A model generated the notes under the pieces. The model did no database searches and had not been told where the DNA came from. It was given only the letters and a program-made list of their open reading frames with translations. Positions 1-11,956 of a stretch of DNA of 64,000 nucleotides are shown piece by piece (the stretch's first letter is position 1; the number at the start of each line of letters is the position of its first letter). Both the position numbers and the translations under genes were made by a program. Source of the DNA: Paraconiothyrium sp. Pb-2020 (Eukaryota; Ascomycota; Dothideomycetes; Pleosporales; Didymosphaeriaceae); the NCBI GenBank assembly GCA_022419385.1, contig JAJUBI010000005.1, forward strand, positions 3,224,001-3,288,000, in the 5' to 3' direction.

Positions 1-816
1 GATGCAGTCTGAGAATGACCTGATGGTGTATGCCAGGACCGCTGCCCGACCGTACGCCAGCCGTCATCATGAGATACTTGGCTACCGCGCTCGAATTCCG
101 TCTCAATGAGTGTGTTGGCCTGAGAAGAATCCGAGATGGACATGGTGCGCGCGAAACCCTCGGAGAGCCCGACCCCGCCACCCACATCCTCCTCGGTCTC
201 AACCCATTCAGAAGACTGGGTGTATCAGTTGTCTTATACTGTAAACAGGAACAGACGGTTCACTTACTGTATCAGACTGGGAAGAGACATCGAAGACCGA
301 GGTGGGTACGAATTCAGAGCTATCATCGAAGGTGCGACTACGATTCTCATCTTCGTACGCGTCTGCGTTGACGGGATCGACATCCAATCGCTTTTCGGTG
401 CATTTGAAGCACTCTTTGTTGTCCTTGCTCCGCTGTGACTTGGCGAACGCTTCCAGGCCCTTGGTCAGACCGCAGACGCTGCACTCAAGTTCCACGGGCT
501 GCCCTCCAGTGCATGGCATGCATTTGATCTTGTAGTGAGCGGACTGACCCCGGCTCTTGACCGCGTAGCGCGCGTCGGTGAGCTGCTTGTTGGAGAATGC
601 TTTCTGACCCTTGTACTTGTTGCAGCGATCGCACTTCAGCCTACAACTCTTGTTAGCAAAGTTGGAGCGGTGAAGAGATGCACGAAAACGTACTTATCAG
701 GGATGCGAACGCGCTCCAGCCTGTCTCTAGTCAGCTTCCAAGAGTTTTCGCCTTCGCCTTGCGATATTGACACACATCCTCATCTCATTCGGGTCGTATA
801 CTTGGTTGCGACGCAT
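1..816 (-). CDS. Stc1-domain protein (partial, C-terminus beyond window)
   Basis: Four exons are inferred on the minus strand: 816-776, 720-694, 640-268 and 215-1, the last running off the window. The joined frame has four CxxC pairs, at residues 26-29 (CDRC), 63-66 (CMPC), 76-79 (CSVC) and 100-103 (CFKC), with FSNKQ and FAKSQ between them, the layout of the Stc1 domain. In fission yeast Stc1 is a LIM-like protein that ties the RNAi machinery to the CLRC histone H3K9 methyltransferase; most filamentous fungi have Stc1-domain proteins of unproven function. The start ATG at 816 was chosen because the in-frame sequence upstream of exon 2 meets a stop. Exon 2 is only 27 nt. The donor GTAAGT at 267 and a CCCAG acceptor at 216 remove an early stop and open the frame to the window edge. 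Domain call is firm; the first two splice sites are inferred. Confidence 0.75.
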
Positions 817-2196
817 GGCAGTCGATCGCCGTGGAAGGTGTGTGGTCGAGTAGTCGGTGGATGGGGTTGGATGGAGTATTGCAGACGGCTGGTTCCGCGA
901 GTGGGTTTGTTGTAGTTGGACGATTCGATGTGAGAGAGATCCGCCAGAGGATAGGAAGCAGGAGTGGACTGGCAGCCACCTATATAGAGGGAGGGGATGG
1001 CCTGAAATATCACGGTGAACACGATCAACTGAGTGCACATGCTTGAGCAAACGGACTCTGAAGCGAGGGTCGGGTGAGACTCTCACCTGTTGCAGCTGTT
1101 GTACGTCGTCGGGTTTTGAAGCGAAGGATCTCGGCAACGGCGGTGGAACAGAGGACGTGTAGAGATAGCGACTCCAAACGTAGTGAGAGAAGCAATCGAG
1201 CACCTGGGTTGAGGGATGAAGGCGGGTCAGGGGGAGGTTTCTTCTTCCTTCCGTTTGTAATCGGAAGTCGCACACCATTCTCGGGCACAGGAAAGCGCGA
1301 AGCGGCCCAAAATTGTCCCAGAAACTATGCGACGAGATGCAGAACTGAGCATCCCTCAAGCTGTGACCACAAAGCACTTGCCGCACGCTCAAAAGCAGGA
1401 GCTCGTCCTCTTCTATTCCAGCATCTGCATGGACGACGTTGTGCTCCTCAATCAGAACGACATGCTGCGACCGCGCAAGAACTTGCCTACAGTGGTTCTT
1501 GCCACGTACTCAGGCTTGCGGACTCGTGGGTGAAAGAAGACGAAGCAACATCGGCGTAGGTATCACCCATCGCTGATTGTAGCTCGTTGAGGCGCATAGG
1601 TCACCGCGCGGGCTTCTCTACTCGAGCCTGTCGTCATTGAAGCGCAGCCAGAGTACGAGACTGTCTACGCCAACCGAGGAAGTTCCCAGCAACGGATGCG
1701 AATGGACGTCTGGAAGTTTGCCCGGTCGCAAGATGGATAGAGACTCACTGTACTGTGGCAAAGACCAAGGGCGAGGCACGGCAGAGATTTAAGGTCAGCC
1801 CTACGGCGCCGTGTTTCTCTGGCCCCGGAACGTGCATGGGCGCTCCCCGCCGCCCAAGTGGCTGCTGGGGCGTCTTAGCTAAGCAGGAGGACAGAGAATT
1901 AGAATTTCATTCACCGAGCCCAACCTAGGCGTCAGGTCGTCCCAACCCGCTCCTAGCGCTCTTTTCTCTGCATGCCCTTCCTCGTTCTGTTTTGCATACC
2001 ACTCCCTACGTTACCTCCTTGTTTCCTACAAGAGCGCGATTTGCGCAGCAGAGAAGCCAGTGTGCACTCGGGTAATCGAGATTACCACCCGGTCCTATCG
2101 ATAACGGCGGGCCCCTCCTCCTAAAAATTCCACTTACTTTGCCCCACGCATACACTGCGCAGACTTCCTATCTAGCCCTCCCTCACACGCCCGGGC
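817..2196. other. Intergenic, divergent Stc1/eEF3 promoter region
   Basis: No convincing gene. Several open frames overlap here on both strands but none shows a domain, a splice pattern or a consistent composition. A TATATAGA string at 981-988 lies about 165 bp upstream of the Stc1 start and may be its TATA box. Bases 1920-2190 are pyrimidine-rich, as is common upstream of strongly expressed fungal genes, and precede the eEF3 start. Confidence 0.5.
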
Positions 2197-5100
2197 ATGC
2201 CCCATTCCGAGTCGCCTCCCATGGCTCCCGCGATCGTCGTGGACAAGGCCGGCGACGCACCCGCCCCTTCGCACCAAGATGTCGCTGCCCTTCTCTCGAG
2301 CGTGCTCACTGCGAAGCTCTCCCACTCCTCGGTAGAAGCCGCTTATGCGCTCTGCACCCTCCTTCAGAACTCGGTCGGCTTCCGCGGCCTGAAGGCCTAT
2401 GGCATCCTCGACGAGATCAAGAAGGCCGCGGGCGACAAGAAGAACCCTGGCAAGCGCGAGGGTGCTATGAATGCGCTGGGCGCTCTGTTTGAAAAGATGC
2501 CGCCAGTGCAAAGGCTGACCGAGGTCGTGTTCCTCTTTGAAGAGGAAAGCACTGCCGTATTGGCGCTGGACGCTTTATCCGACAAGACGGGCACAGTGCG
2601 AGAAAGCGCCCAGTATGCGCTAGACTCGCTTTTTAACAACCTGAGTGCCGAGGCCAAGGTATTCGGTCTGCTACCGGTGTTGATCAAGTACCTGGGCAAG
2701 AAGTCGGGAAAATGGCAGGGTGCTGTGGGCGCCCTGGAGCTGATCGGAAGAATGGCCGACAAGGCAAAGATGGGCATGGAGAGTTTCGAGGTAGAGAAGG
2801 AGAAAGATATTCTAAGAGAAGCCATGGGCAAGAAGCTAGAAAAGCTGATCCCTGTGGTTGAGGGCGGTATGCATGACTTGAAGTCAGAGGTAAGCGCTTC
2901 TCCAGCAACATCTGCTTAGGCTAGCATTAACCGTACCGCAGGTCGCGAAACAAGCCTTGAAGACGATGAACAGTCTTACCACGCTCCTACAGAACGACGA
3001 CATCGCTCCGCGGATACCGCTCCTAATCAAGTCGATCGAAGACCCCTCAACACAAAGTTTACAAAAAGCGATCCACGCTCTTTCGCAAACCACCTTTGTT
3101 GCCATTGTCACGTCGCCTGTCCTTGCCATGGTCACGCCGCTGCTTGAACGATCGCTGAACAACCCCTCTACGTCACAAGAAGTCCTCCGTCAGACGGTCG
3201 TCGTTGTGGGCAACTTGACGAAGCTTGTGCACGACCCCATCGAGGCTCGCACTTTCCTGCCCAAGCTTCAGCCGGGTGTCAAGAACGTCAAAGACCGCGC
3301 TTCGTTGCCTGAGGTGCGAGAGATCGCATCCAATGCGTTAGCCGTCATGGACAAGGCCATGGCCGACCACGATGGCAACATTGCTAGTGGTACTATCGAT
3401 CGCACACATCCCGGAGACATCCAAAAGGTCATTGATCAGCAGGTCAAGGCTGTTGGGCAGATTTCCATGTTCTCCGGTGATTCCACAACCTGGGGTTTCG
3501 CAAAGCAGTACATCTCGGACATGGTTGCCGAGGTAGTTGACGAGCGTCAGGTGGACCGAGTTCCTCAGCTGATTGCGCCTTACCTTGGGCCATTGATGGA
3601 TCCTGGAGATGCAGAGAAAGTTGCCGAAGCAGTGCATCAATTCTATGTTGATGAGGATCATCGCAAATTTGGGCAACCAGTCAAGGAAGATGATGGGGAA
3701 GTCGAAGTTGTCAACGCAGTTTTCTCGCTAGGCTATGGAGGCATGCTCCTCCTGTCACACACCAACTTACGGCTACTCAAAGGTCACAGGTACGGTTTAT
3801 GTGGCCGTAACGGTGCGGGTAAATCCACCCTCATGCGCAGCATTGCCAACGGCAAGCTTGAGGGTTTCCCGCCCCAAGATGAAGTCAAGACTTGTTTCGT
3901 CGAGCACAATCAGGGCGAGGATGCCGATCTTAGCATCCTTGAGTATATTGTTCGGGATCCTCGTTTCGCGGACGAAAGTAAGGAGCGTATATCCGAAGTT
4001 TTGGAGGAAGTTGGCTTCACATCTGGTCCTGAAGGAAGACAGTCACACAAGGTCGGCTCACTATCTGGTGGATGGAAGATGAAGCTCGCTCTGGCGCGCG
4101 CCATGTTGATGCGCGCTGACGTTCTCCTGTTGGACGAACCGACTAACCACTTGGATGTTGCCAACATTGCATGGTTGCAAGAATACCTCAAGAAGCACAC
4201 TGAAATTACAAGCTTGATCGTCTCCCATGACTCCGGGTTTCTGGATGAGGTTTGCACAGATATCTATCACTACGAACAGAAGAAATTGGTGCACTACCGC
4301 GGTAATCTCGCTGCCTTCGTCAAGGTCAAACCTGAGGGCAAGAGCTACTACACTCTTTCAGCATCTCAAGTACAATTCAAGTTCCCCCCTCCAGGCATCC
4401 TTAGCGGCGTCAAGTCCAACACTCGATCGATCCTGCGCATGACGAACTGCAGCTACACGTACCCAGGCTCTTCCAAGCCGTCTTTGCACGATGTCTCCTG
4501 CAATCTATCGCTTTCCTCCCGTGTTGCCATTATCGGTGCCAACGGTGCCGGTAAGTCGACACTCATTAAACTCCTCACTGGTGAGACGATTCCGCAGGAA
4601 GGCAAGGTCGAGAAGCATCCGAACTTGCGTATCGGCTACATCAAGCAGCACGCTTTGGAGCACGTCGAGATGCACTTGGAGAAGACACCCAACCAGTATT
4701 TGCAGTGGCGTTACGCCAACGGTGACGATCGTGAGGTGCTTATGAAGCAGACTCGCGTTCTCACTGCCGAGGATAAGATTCAGATGGAGAAACCAATCGA
4801 TATTGGTGACGGTAAGGGACCGCGCAAGATCGAAGCCCTTATCGGTCGCCAGAAGTACAAGAAGAGTTTTCAGTATGAGGTCAAATGGCTCAACATGTTG
4901 CCGAAGTTCAACACCATGATCTCCCGAGAGACCCTTTCCGACTTGGGTTTCCAGAAGTTGATTCAGGAATTTGATGATCACGAATCGTCTCGTGAAGGCC
5001 TCGGATACCGTGTGCTAGAGCCCAAGGTCATCTCAAAGCATTTCGAAGACTTGGGCCTGGACCCTGAGATCGCTAATCACAACGAGATCTCTGGTCTTTC

Positions 5101-5754
5101 CGGTGGGCAGAAAGTAAAGGTAGTACTAGGCAAGTCAACTCCTGCAGGCTGAATCTCTTCTGCAGCTAACCAGCATCTAGCGGGTGCCATGTGGAACAAC
5201 CCTCACCTACTCGTCCTTGATGAACCTACTAACTTCTTGGACCGTGACTCCCTCGGCGGTCTTGCTGTGGCTATCCGCGACTACAAGGGCGGTGTCATCA
5301 TGATTTCTCACAACGAAGAGTTCGTCGGCGCGCTCTGCCCCGAGCAATGGCATGTTGCCGACGGTCGTGTCGCACACAAGGGCCATCTCGCTGTCTCGAT
5401 GGATCGATTCGAAGACTCCCGCCCAGGCTCTAGTAACGTCTCTTCCGCAGTCAGCTCCGCCGTGCCCAGCACAGTTCCGAGTGCCGCGGGTACGCCCGTC
5501 ATGAGCGACGCGGAAGGCGCAAAAGACGATATGAAGTTCCGCGCGCGCAAGAAGAAGAAGATGACAAAGAAGGAGAAGAAGGAGCAAGAAGTCCGCAGAC
5601 GTTTGCGGCACATCGAATGGCTCAACAGTCCCAAGGTACGATTCGACCCGCCCCCACCCCGTGTGTCTATGTAATTGTGCTACAAGGATAAATGACTAAT
5701 GCTTCGCAGGGCACACCGCATCCGCCCAACACCGACGACGAGGCTGACGAGTAA
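2197..5754 (+). CDS. TEF3: Translation elongation factor 3 (eEF3), ribosome-dependent ABC-F ATPase
   Basis: Exons 2197-2889, 2942-5129, 5181-5635 and 5710-5754 give 1126 residues, a little longer than the usual 1040-1060 of fungal eEF3. eEF3 is a cytosolic ATPase that helps release tRNA from the E site during elongation and is characteristic of fungi. The N-terminal half is HEAT-repeat-like. The first ABC domain shows Walker A GRNGAGKST (near residue 518), signature LSGGW and LLLDEPTNHLD; the second has GANGAGKST (near 764), signature LSGGQ and LVLDEPTNFLD. The chromodomain-like insertion of eEF3 lies between them (about 830-940). The C-terminus is Lys-rich, then acidic. The third intron (5636-5709) separates a 14-residue last exon. 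The second intron, 5130-5180, begins with GC rather than GT (GCAAGT ... CTAAC ... TAG); using it keeps the family's KVVLAGAMW stretch intact. Met9 at 2221 is a possible alternative start. Confidence 0.97.
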
Positions 5755-7330
5755 CGCTGCTCAATTTTGCGCCACTTCGTACGCTGCATGATAGACTTGC
5801 ATTGGGTGGCGTTAATTTAGATTGGTGTTTATGCGCGCAAGACATGAAGTACAGCACCTGTTGCATCATTTTGCGTCGACACTTCGCATTTAGAAGAAAA
5901 AGCATTGAGGATTTATAGAAAGTCGGCATGCCGTATCCAATTTTTTCAAGATTATCTTCCAAATTATAGTGGTCATTTACTGTCGGAATCCATGTGACTG
6001 CTTCCTGCCACATGCAAGGATTGCTTTCTCGTACAAAAGGACAGAGAGAAGCTCACCACCTTCGCCATCGCAACCAGTCTGCTCGCTGTCGGCTCTGCGT
6101 CTCCTATTCGAATGATGGAAGACATATATCAAATAGAAGACGTCCGTTGGCCTCCGCTCTGTCCTCGTTCTTCTTTGCCATGTACATCCACTCACATCCA
6201 GCCACAGGCCCAATCCAGCACTATGATGTCCTCACCCCCGAAGTCAAAGCCAGGCCCATGCTCATGCCATCTTCCACCCACATAATTTCCTCAGGTTGCA
6301 TGCTCGACGTGCACGGCAACTTAACCGCCAACACGATGCATGCCGCTGCGAACAAGAACATGCTGGAGTCCGCGTCGACTACGGACTCGAAGCGTGGAAT
6401 AAGGCCGGAGGACATGGCCATAGATCTCGGCCCCGCGAAAGGATCCGAGACTACTATGTCTTCGAAGCGCAGTGTGAATGCCGCCGAATTCAAAAACAGC
6501 CGGGGCTCGGAAGGTATTGACCCTGCCTCGACCATGCATGGAAGGGGGTTGATCAGATCTCAAGACATGGCCGGTAAGGAAGAAGACATGTTAGGTTGAA
6601 GTACGTGGGCCTCAGATCGAGCTTGCATAAGGACAATATCATGTCTAGGGGAATGATGGGGGAGGCAGACAAAATAAAGTCTAACGCGACGATGAACCCC
6701 TTCAAGAATATGAAGACCGGTTGGAGTATGCATAAAGGTATGACATTGCGATAGGCTCCGACGCCATGGGTAGAACCGCAGATGCCATGCACATGGACGG
6801 CAAACTTATGTTCGAAGAGCCACGACACTTTGCGGCTATACCATGTAGTCGGCGATAACAAATGCCAGACATCAATTTCTGTTGTCAGATGACAGAAATA
6901 CGTCAATGTAATAGGCAAGGTGAGGACCAGTGGGTATGTATGCCTGATGTTTGGTATCTATGATGTTGCGTCGAACCAGCTTAATATCACACTGTTTATT
7001 TCACAGATGATCAATTGTCTCAGTCACGGCCTACATCAATCAATCGTTAAAGACTTTTTCGAATTCCAATCCTACTATTACACATGCAAGCGCTTGGACC
7101 ATCACAACTCCATAATGCATACTACCTATGATAATTCCGCAAAACGCCGTTGTACTTGAATCATGCTCATGAACCGGAAGTCTCTCATCCTAGGCTTATG
7201 CCGCTCAGTGCACATCGTCGAGATGTCATAAGCTCTGCAATAGAAAATTGAGAGTGGGACTAGACCCAAAGAGAATAAAAGTTCATTCTCCATCGATGCA
7301 GCCAGTGCTCGATATTCCTTGTGGGATAGG
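5755..7330. other. Intergenic; one unrecognised open frame at 6181-6599
   Basis: This is the convergent 3' region of eEF3 and the Dbf2-type kinase. A + strand frame from an ATG at 5994 (or 6181) to 6599 contains a Met-, Ser- and Asp-rich stretch with no recognised domain. A similar Met-rich stretch follows in another frame at 6641-6750, so an old or rapidly changing coding sequence is possible. I cannot support a function or a complete model, and it may be chance. Confidence 0.25.
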
Positions 7331-9434
7331 TTAAAAAATAGTGCCAAAGTTCTCCTCCAGAGAAGGTAGCGGCTTCCGCGGACTTGCAGCCTTGCCGTTA
7401 TCGTCGCCGGTCTTCTTGTGCCGGAAGGTGACTGTCGAGCGTTTAGCACACGTCTGTAAAGGGTCATATAATAAGACTCACATCCAACGAAGAGGCCTTT
7501 ATTCATCTTCTCATCGCGATCGGCCATAGCCTCTAGCGCCATTTGCTTCTCGTGAACCTCTTTGTATTTGGCCATGTCCGCTTCGCTACCGAAGTCATCA
7601 AAGTAACCGGCATCGGTTTCGCTGTCCAGTTCCGGCACGAAGGGGGCCTTTTGGTCCCTCAGACGCGTCCAATCCACCTCGGCAAAGTATTGGTGGGCAT
7701 GGATCTCGGAGATACCGCGGAAACGAGAGGTTTTGGACGCCACAAGCCGGGTAATAAGATCCCAGGTACGCTTTGAAAGGAAGTAGGAGGGGTCTTCGTA
7801 TACCGGCTTACGGAGCACCTTCTTCCACTGCTTTAGATTTTGCCACGTCTCATCCACGGTTGCTCCGGCAAATGGTGGATATCCTGCGAGGGCTTCGAAA
7901 AGCATGCAACCCAAGCTCCAGTAGTCGACCGTAAAATCATATTCTTCACCCTTTAGCACCTCGGGTGCCATGTAATCAGGACTGCCGACGATGCTCTTCG
8001 CATAGTTGACATCTCGTTCTCGAAGCGACCGATAATTGTCGCGGCGCTCTGCAGCTGTCCGATCCTCCATGGGGCGCCCGAAGGGAGACACTACATTCCC
8101 GACAGACTCTAGCTTGATCCTCATCGACTCGATCTTCGCCGGTGCAAGCATACCTGCAGCCAGTCCAAAGTCGGTCAACTTCACATGTCCAGTGCTGTCG
8201 ATGAGGAAATTTTCGGGTTTCAGGTCTCGGTGAATGTAACCCAGTTGGTGAAGTGAGTCAACACATGAGAACATCTCAGCGATGTAGAAACGAGCATGAC
8301 GATTGTGCAAGACGCCGGTGTTGTTGAGCAAGGTGCGGAAATCGCCGCCAGGCACGTATTCCTTTACTGGTTAGTGGAGGGTTAGTGTGTTGAGACTGGG
8401 AGTACGTACCATAGCTAAGTAGATGCTCTTGTCATCCTGGAAAGCATAGAGCAACCGTACCAGCCACTCGCTCTTGGCTGAGGTCAAGATATCGCGTTCT
8501 GTCAACACATGGCGAACCTCATCAAGCTTGAAGAGAAGCTTCTTGCTCATAACCTTTAGTGCGCACACTTCGCGTGTATCCTTCTTCTGAGCCAGATATA
8601 CTTGTCCATAGCCACCCTGTCCAACCTGGGTTAGGATCTGGAAGTCACCCTGCCTCAACCGTGTGCGTCGCTTCCTCAAATTAGCACGTTCGCGCCCAAG
8701 ATACTGAGTGAGAGCCTCGTTGTATTCCGTTTCGGGAGTGGCAGGAGGTGGAGGATTTTGGGCTTTGAACTGCGCGAGTCGGTTCTGGCGAGTATGGACG
8801 TATGAGAGGAGATCGTAGTAGTGGTCTAGAAAGTCTACCGATCGATGAGTCTGTTATTCATGTCCAATCGTCTTAATAACTTACACAGTTGTGTGACATT
8901 TGCCAGGCGCTTGACCGCTGGTTTTCTTGCTTTCTCTAGATCTTCTGCCGACAGGCGCTGGGTCTGGTAGTAGCGCCCTGACTGGTCCGCCTCACGCGGG
9001 CGGTACGGTTCCTGGCGCGATTGTGCTGCGTGCGTAATGTAACTAGACTCCTTCTGAAGGCCCGGACGACTGCTCGGTGGCGTGTTCTCCTTGTTCGCTT
9101 TGCGCGTGGGGCTTCCTGGGCCCAGCGTGGTGAGATCACTTGCGAAGTCGACATCGTCGCCCGCTTGAAGATTCGCCTTGTTGGGCGACGTAGGTGTGCC
9201 CGGTTTGGACCTGGGCGAGCCCAGCGTTGGAAGTAGTCGCATGGCATTCTCAAAGACATGGGGGAGGTCGAAGGCGCCAGGCGGGTGCTGATGCTTGCTC
9301 GGGCTGCCCTGGGGCGTCTGCTGCGGGCTGATGAAGGCCTCCTGCGACGGCGTGCCGGGGCGGTCCATGTCGCTGGAGCGAGTGTGAAGCGGCGGGGGAG
9401 GGACAGGCAGCTGGAAGTTCGGTGCGTTCGCCAT
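7331..9434 (-). CDS. DBF2: Dbf2-type NDR/AGC Ser/Thr protein kinase (mitotic exit/septation)
   Basis: Exons 9434-8885, 8834-8410, 8361-7482 and 7431-7331 join to 651 residues. The N-terminal 150 residues are Pro/Ser-rich with many SP/TP sites. An N-terminal regulatory helix region (VTQLYFLDHYYDLLSYVHTR) matches the Mob-binding part of NDR kinases. The kinase domain starts near residue 248 with GQGGYGQV, then the ALKVMSKK lysine, HRDLKPEN, DFG, a long NDR-type insert, and SIVGSPDYMAPE. The hydrophobic motif FVGFTF falls in the last exon, restored by a GTGAGT...CAG intron. Dbf2 with its Mob1 partner acts at the end of the mitotic exit/septation initiation network; sequence here supports Dbf2 rather than Cot1/Cbk1 because of the SPDYMAPEVL region and the C-tail. 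The start at 9434 (MANAPNFQL) is preferred to an upstream ATG at 9497. All three introns are 48-50 nt. Confidence 0.95.
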
Positions 9435-9938
9435 GGTCGTGATGCTCGGCTCGGGCGATTTCAGCGCTTTATGGCGGTCTGGGACAGAGCGACACAAGGA
9501 AATGGCAGTCGCAGATCAGCGCAGCAACAGAACGAACAGCACAGGCAGCAAGCGCAAGACTCGGCTGAACCAACAAGGATTGCAAATGCGAGATGTGTTG
9601 TGCACTGCGGAGTGTTGTTCGCGGGGTGGTGTTTATTTGTGGACAAGATCCAGATCTAGCCCTGGCAACAAGTGGAATGCCCCGCACATCCCTGTCGGCT
9701 TTCGTCATCACCAACTCCCACAAATCTTAAACGCCACATTCAAAAGGTGGTGCGATCATACTTTGTATTATGCAATTCAGCAGACTGGCTAATTACCCCC
9801 CCTATATACCGCCATCGTCACGGACAACTGAAAACCGATCCAGAATGTGATGGATACGCCATGCGCTCGTACGCCAGTAGAGCCATCATATACGCCGCCT
9901 ATGCTGATGTGAATGGAAAGGAGATAGACGCGTCCTGC
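9435..9938. other. Intergenic, upstream of the Dbf2-type kinase
   Basis: About 500 bp between the kinase start and the 3' end of the RING gene on the same strand. It should hold the kinase promoter and 5' UTR. Overlapping open frames on both strands look like chance. I see no repeat or RNA gene in it. Confidence 0.4.
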
Positions 9939-11956
9939 TCATGCCGCTGAGGGCTCTCCGGCTACTCTGCCTTCGACCATCGCTCTAGACATACCTTCCA
10001 AGAACGGACGACCGCTCTCTGCTCTCCGCAGCCTATTCAACCTCTCCAACAACTGCTGAGGGGATTGCGCACTTTCACGTGGTCGCGGCTCGATAAGGAG
10101 TTTCCGACACATCGGACAAGTGATCTTGTTCTTGTGTTTTTTGCACGTCTCGAACTGTATCTAATCAGCCGATGCAGGGACGAAGCTTTTTTGGATATGG
10201 GAAGAAGGGCCACTCTGACACGCGCATCGAGGCCTGGTAGCCCCGGTATGATAGACTCATGCGTAGAGCACACGCAACGCTACATGTGGCTATCGCTTCT
10301 TGTTGATCTTCTTGCAAACTGTTGCTGCATACTTTTCCACGGTGACACAAGCGGCATCAATGCGGTGTGTTTGCTGCCATTTGGGAAGGAAGGGCGTGAC
10401 TTACCCAAGTGTTGATACAGTGCTCACCAAAGACATGCTTGCAGGGCAGCTGAATCGCTACTTCAACGTCTTCAGAAGGGTCCACATGTTTTGTCGAATA
10501 GTCTTTTTGGCAGATATCGCACATTGTGTCAGTTGCCTCTGGCAGCTCACTGGGCAATAGATGTCGCAATTTTTCCCGGAGTTCTCGCAGCTGTTCCGTA
10601 GAAGGGACATTGGGGTGGTCCATCTGGCTTGATATGCGGCGGAAGCTTAGGTGTCCAACTGTACGTTGCCGACGAGCCAATCGATCTATTACCATCAGCG
10701 ACATTCTTGACTTGGAAAAAAGGTCTTTTTAGCTTCTGAAGCGCCATGGCGCTCCAGTACGCAGATGGCATAGGCAGACGTACCTGTTGCACGGGACGCT
10801 GGTGAGCGCATTGGTCCGTTTGTTTCAGGTGCACCGTTGGGTAGATCGGTCGAATAACGTTCAAAACTTCGTCTGTTCGAGTTTCTCGGCGATGGACCGA
10901 GAACTGGTACAGGGGTAGGGCCCTCGGCAGGTCTGAATGGATGGCGACGTTCTTGGCCATCCAACTCTTGACTACCTCGCCGGTAAGGTCGTTGGGTCGG
11001 TAAACTTCGCCTAGATACTAGATCAGGATGAAGAGTCTCGTTGGTTCGAAGATCCTCAAGGTTGTGCGTCCCGTCGAATGCAGTATCAAACCCGAATGGG
11101 TCAGAAGGGAACGAATTGTCAGGAGGCACGGGCCTATGAGGACGTCGGGCAAAAGTTCGAGGTGATTGTTGTGGCCACTGAAGGCTCGGGTGGCCCGGAG
11201 GACTTACGTAGTTCGTAAAGCCGAAGTCTGGATACGGACGCCGGCTAATGTCCTGGTTACTGAACATCTCGTCCACACGTCGTTCGTCGTTGAATCGAGG
11301 ATAAGCATTCGATTCCGGTCGGTAGTTCTGCGGTGGTAAAGCCGGCCACTTGAGATGGTATGTTAGCGATGCCCGTGATCAATGCAAAGAATGATCAATA
11401 TGCTGTAGCGTAGACATGTTTAAAGTGATGGAGGCTGGTGAGCACGGGATCGAGATGGTATATTGTCAATGGGTGCATTTGCGTCCTGGTGTCACATCCA
11501 CCAACAACGTAACAACGTGCAGACATGAGAGGCGAGAAGAACCAGGCTCCTGCCCCTTGGTATAGCCGCTCTAAACCGACTGTAGCCCCTCGATCACACC
11601 CCCTGCCTAGAAGATGATGGGGGACGAAATCTTGCCCAAGTACATGTACTTACCGCTCTAGTTCCGGTCGGACCATATTGAAACATGGCGCTAGGGTTTC
11701 CCATGTACGATGCTGAGGGAAGGCCGCCAACCTGGTAAGGATGTTGGTATTGAGCGTGTTGGGGTTGAAGACGCTGCCCGCTCGATGGCGATTGCTGCTG
11801 GAGTTGAGGGATAAAGGCATAGTGGTGTGGGGTGTGCTGAGGGTCGTTATAGCCGGGACTGAAATCGTAGTTCTGTGAGTAGCTCGGCACAGAGATGTCA
11901 TGGTCTCGATGTTGCGGGACGAGCCCTCCTGTCAACGGAGAGAAGGGGTCTGCCAT
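9939..11956 (-). CDS. RING-finger E3 ubiquitin ligase-like protein
   Basis: Exons 11956-11654, 11348-10784, 10685-10405 and 10154-9939 give 454 residues. The first 300 residues are low complexity (Pro, Gln, Ser, Arg). The RING sits near residues 340-410: CDIC, a long first loop, CKH followed by VFGEHC, TW, then TCKKHKNKITCPMCR. One usual ligand position is Gly, in the HVFG form seen in many fungal RING proteins, with a nearby His. The last zinc pair, CPMC, is supplied only by the final exon, joined after a 250-nt intron (GTAAGT ... CTGATTAG ... CAG) that interrupts the domain. A conserved-looking ERLNRLRR helix follows. The first intron (305 nt) is also long for this window. A role as a ubiquitin ligase is inferred from the RING; substrate unknown. 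The start at 11956 could instead be the ATG at 11974. Confidence 0.8.

Noticed and set aside
1074..1559. 161-codon open frame on the + strand upstream of eEF3
   Set aside because: Arg/Ser-rich without domain, splice signals or homologous features; competing frames exist on both strands.
10155..10404. Possible extra exon within the 250-nt RING-domain intron
   Set aside because: Joining 10405 directly to 10154 restores the RING in phase; the internal frame adds nothing recognisable.
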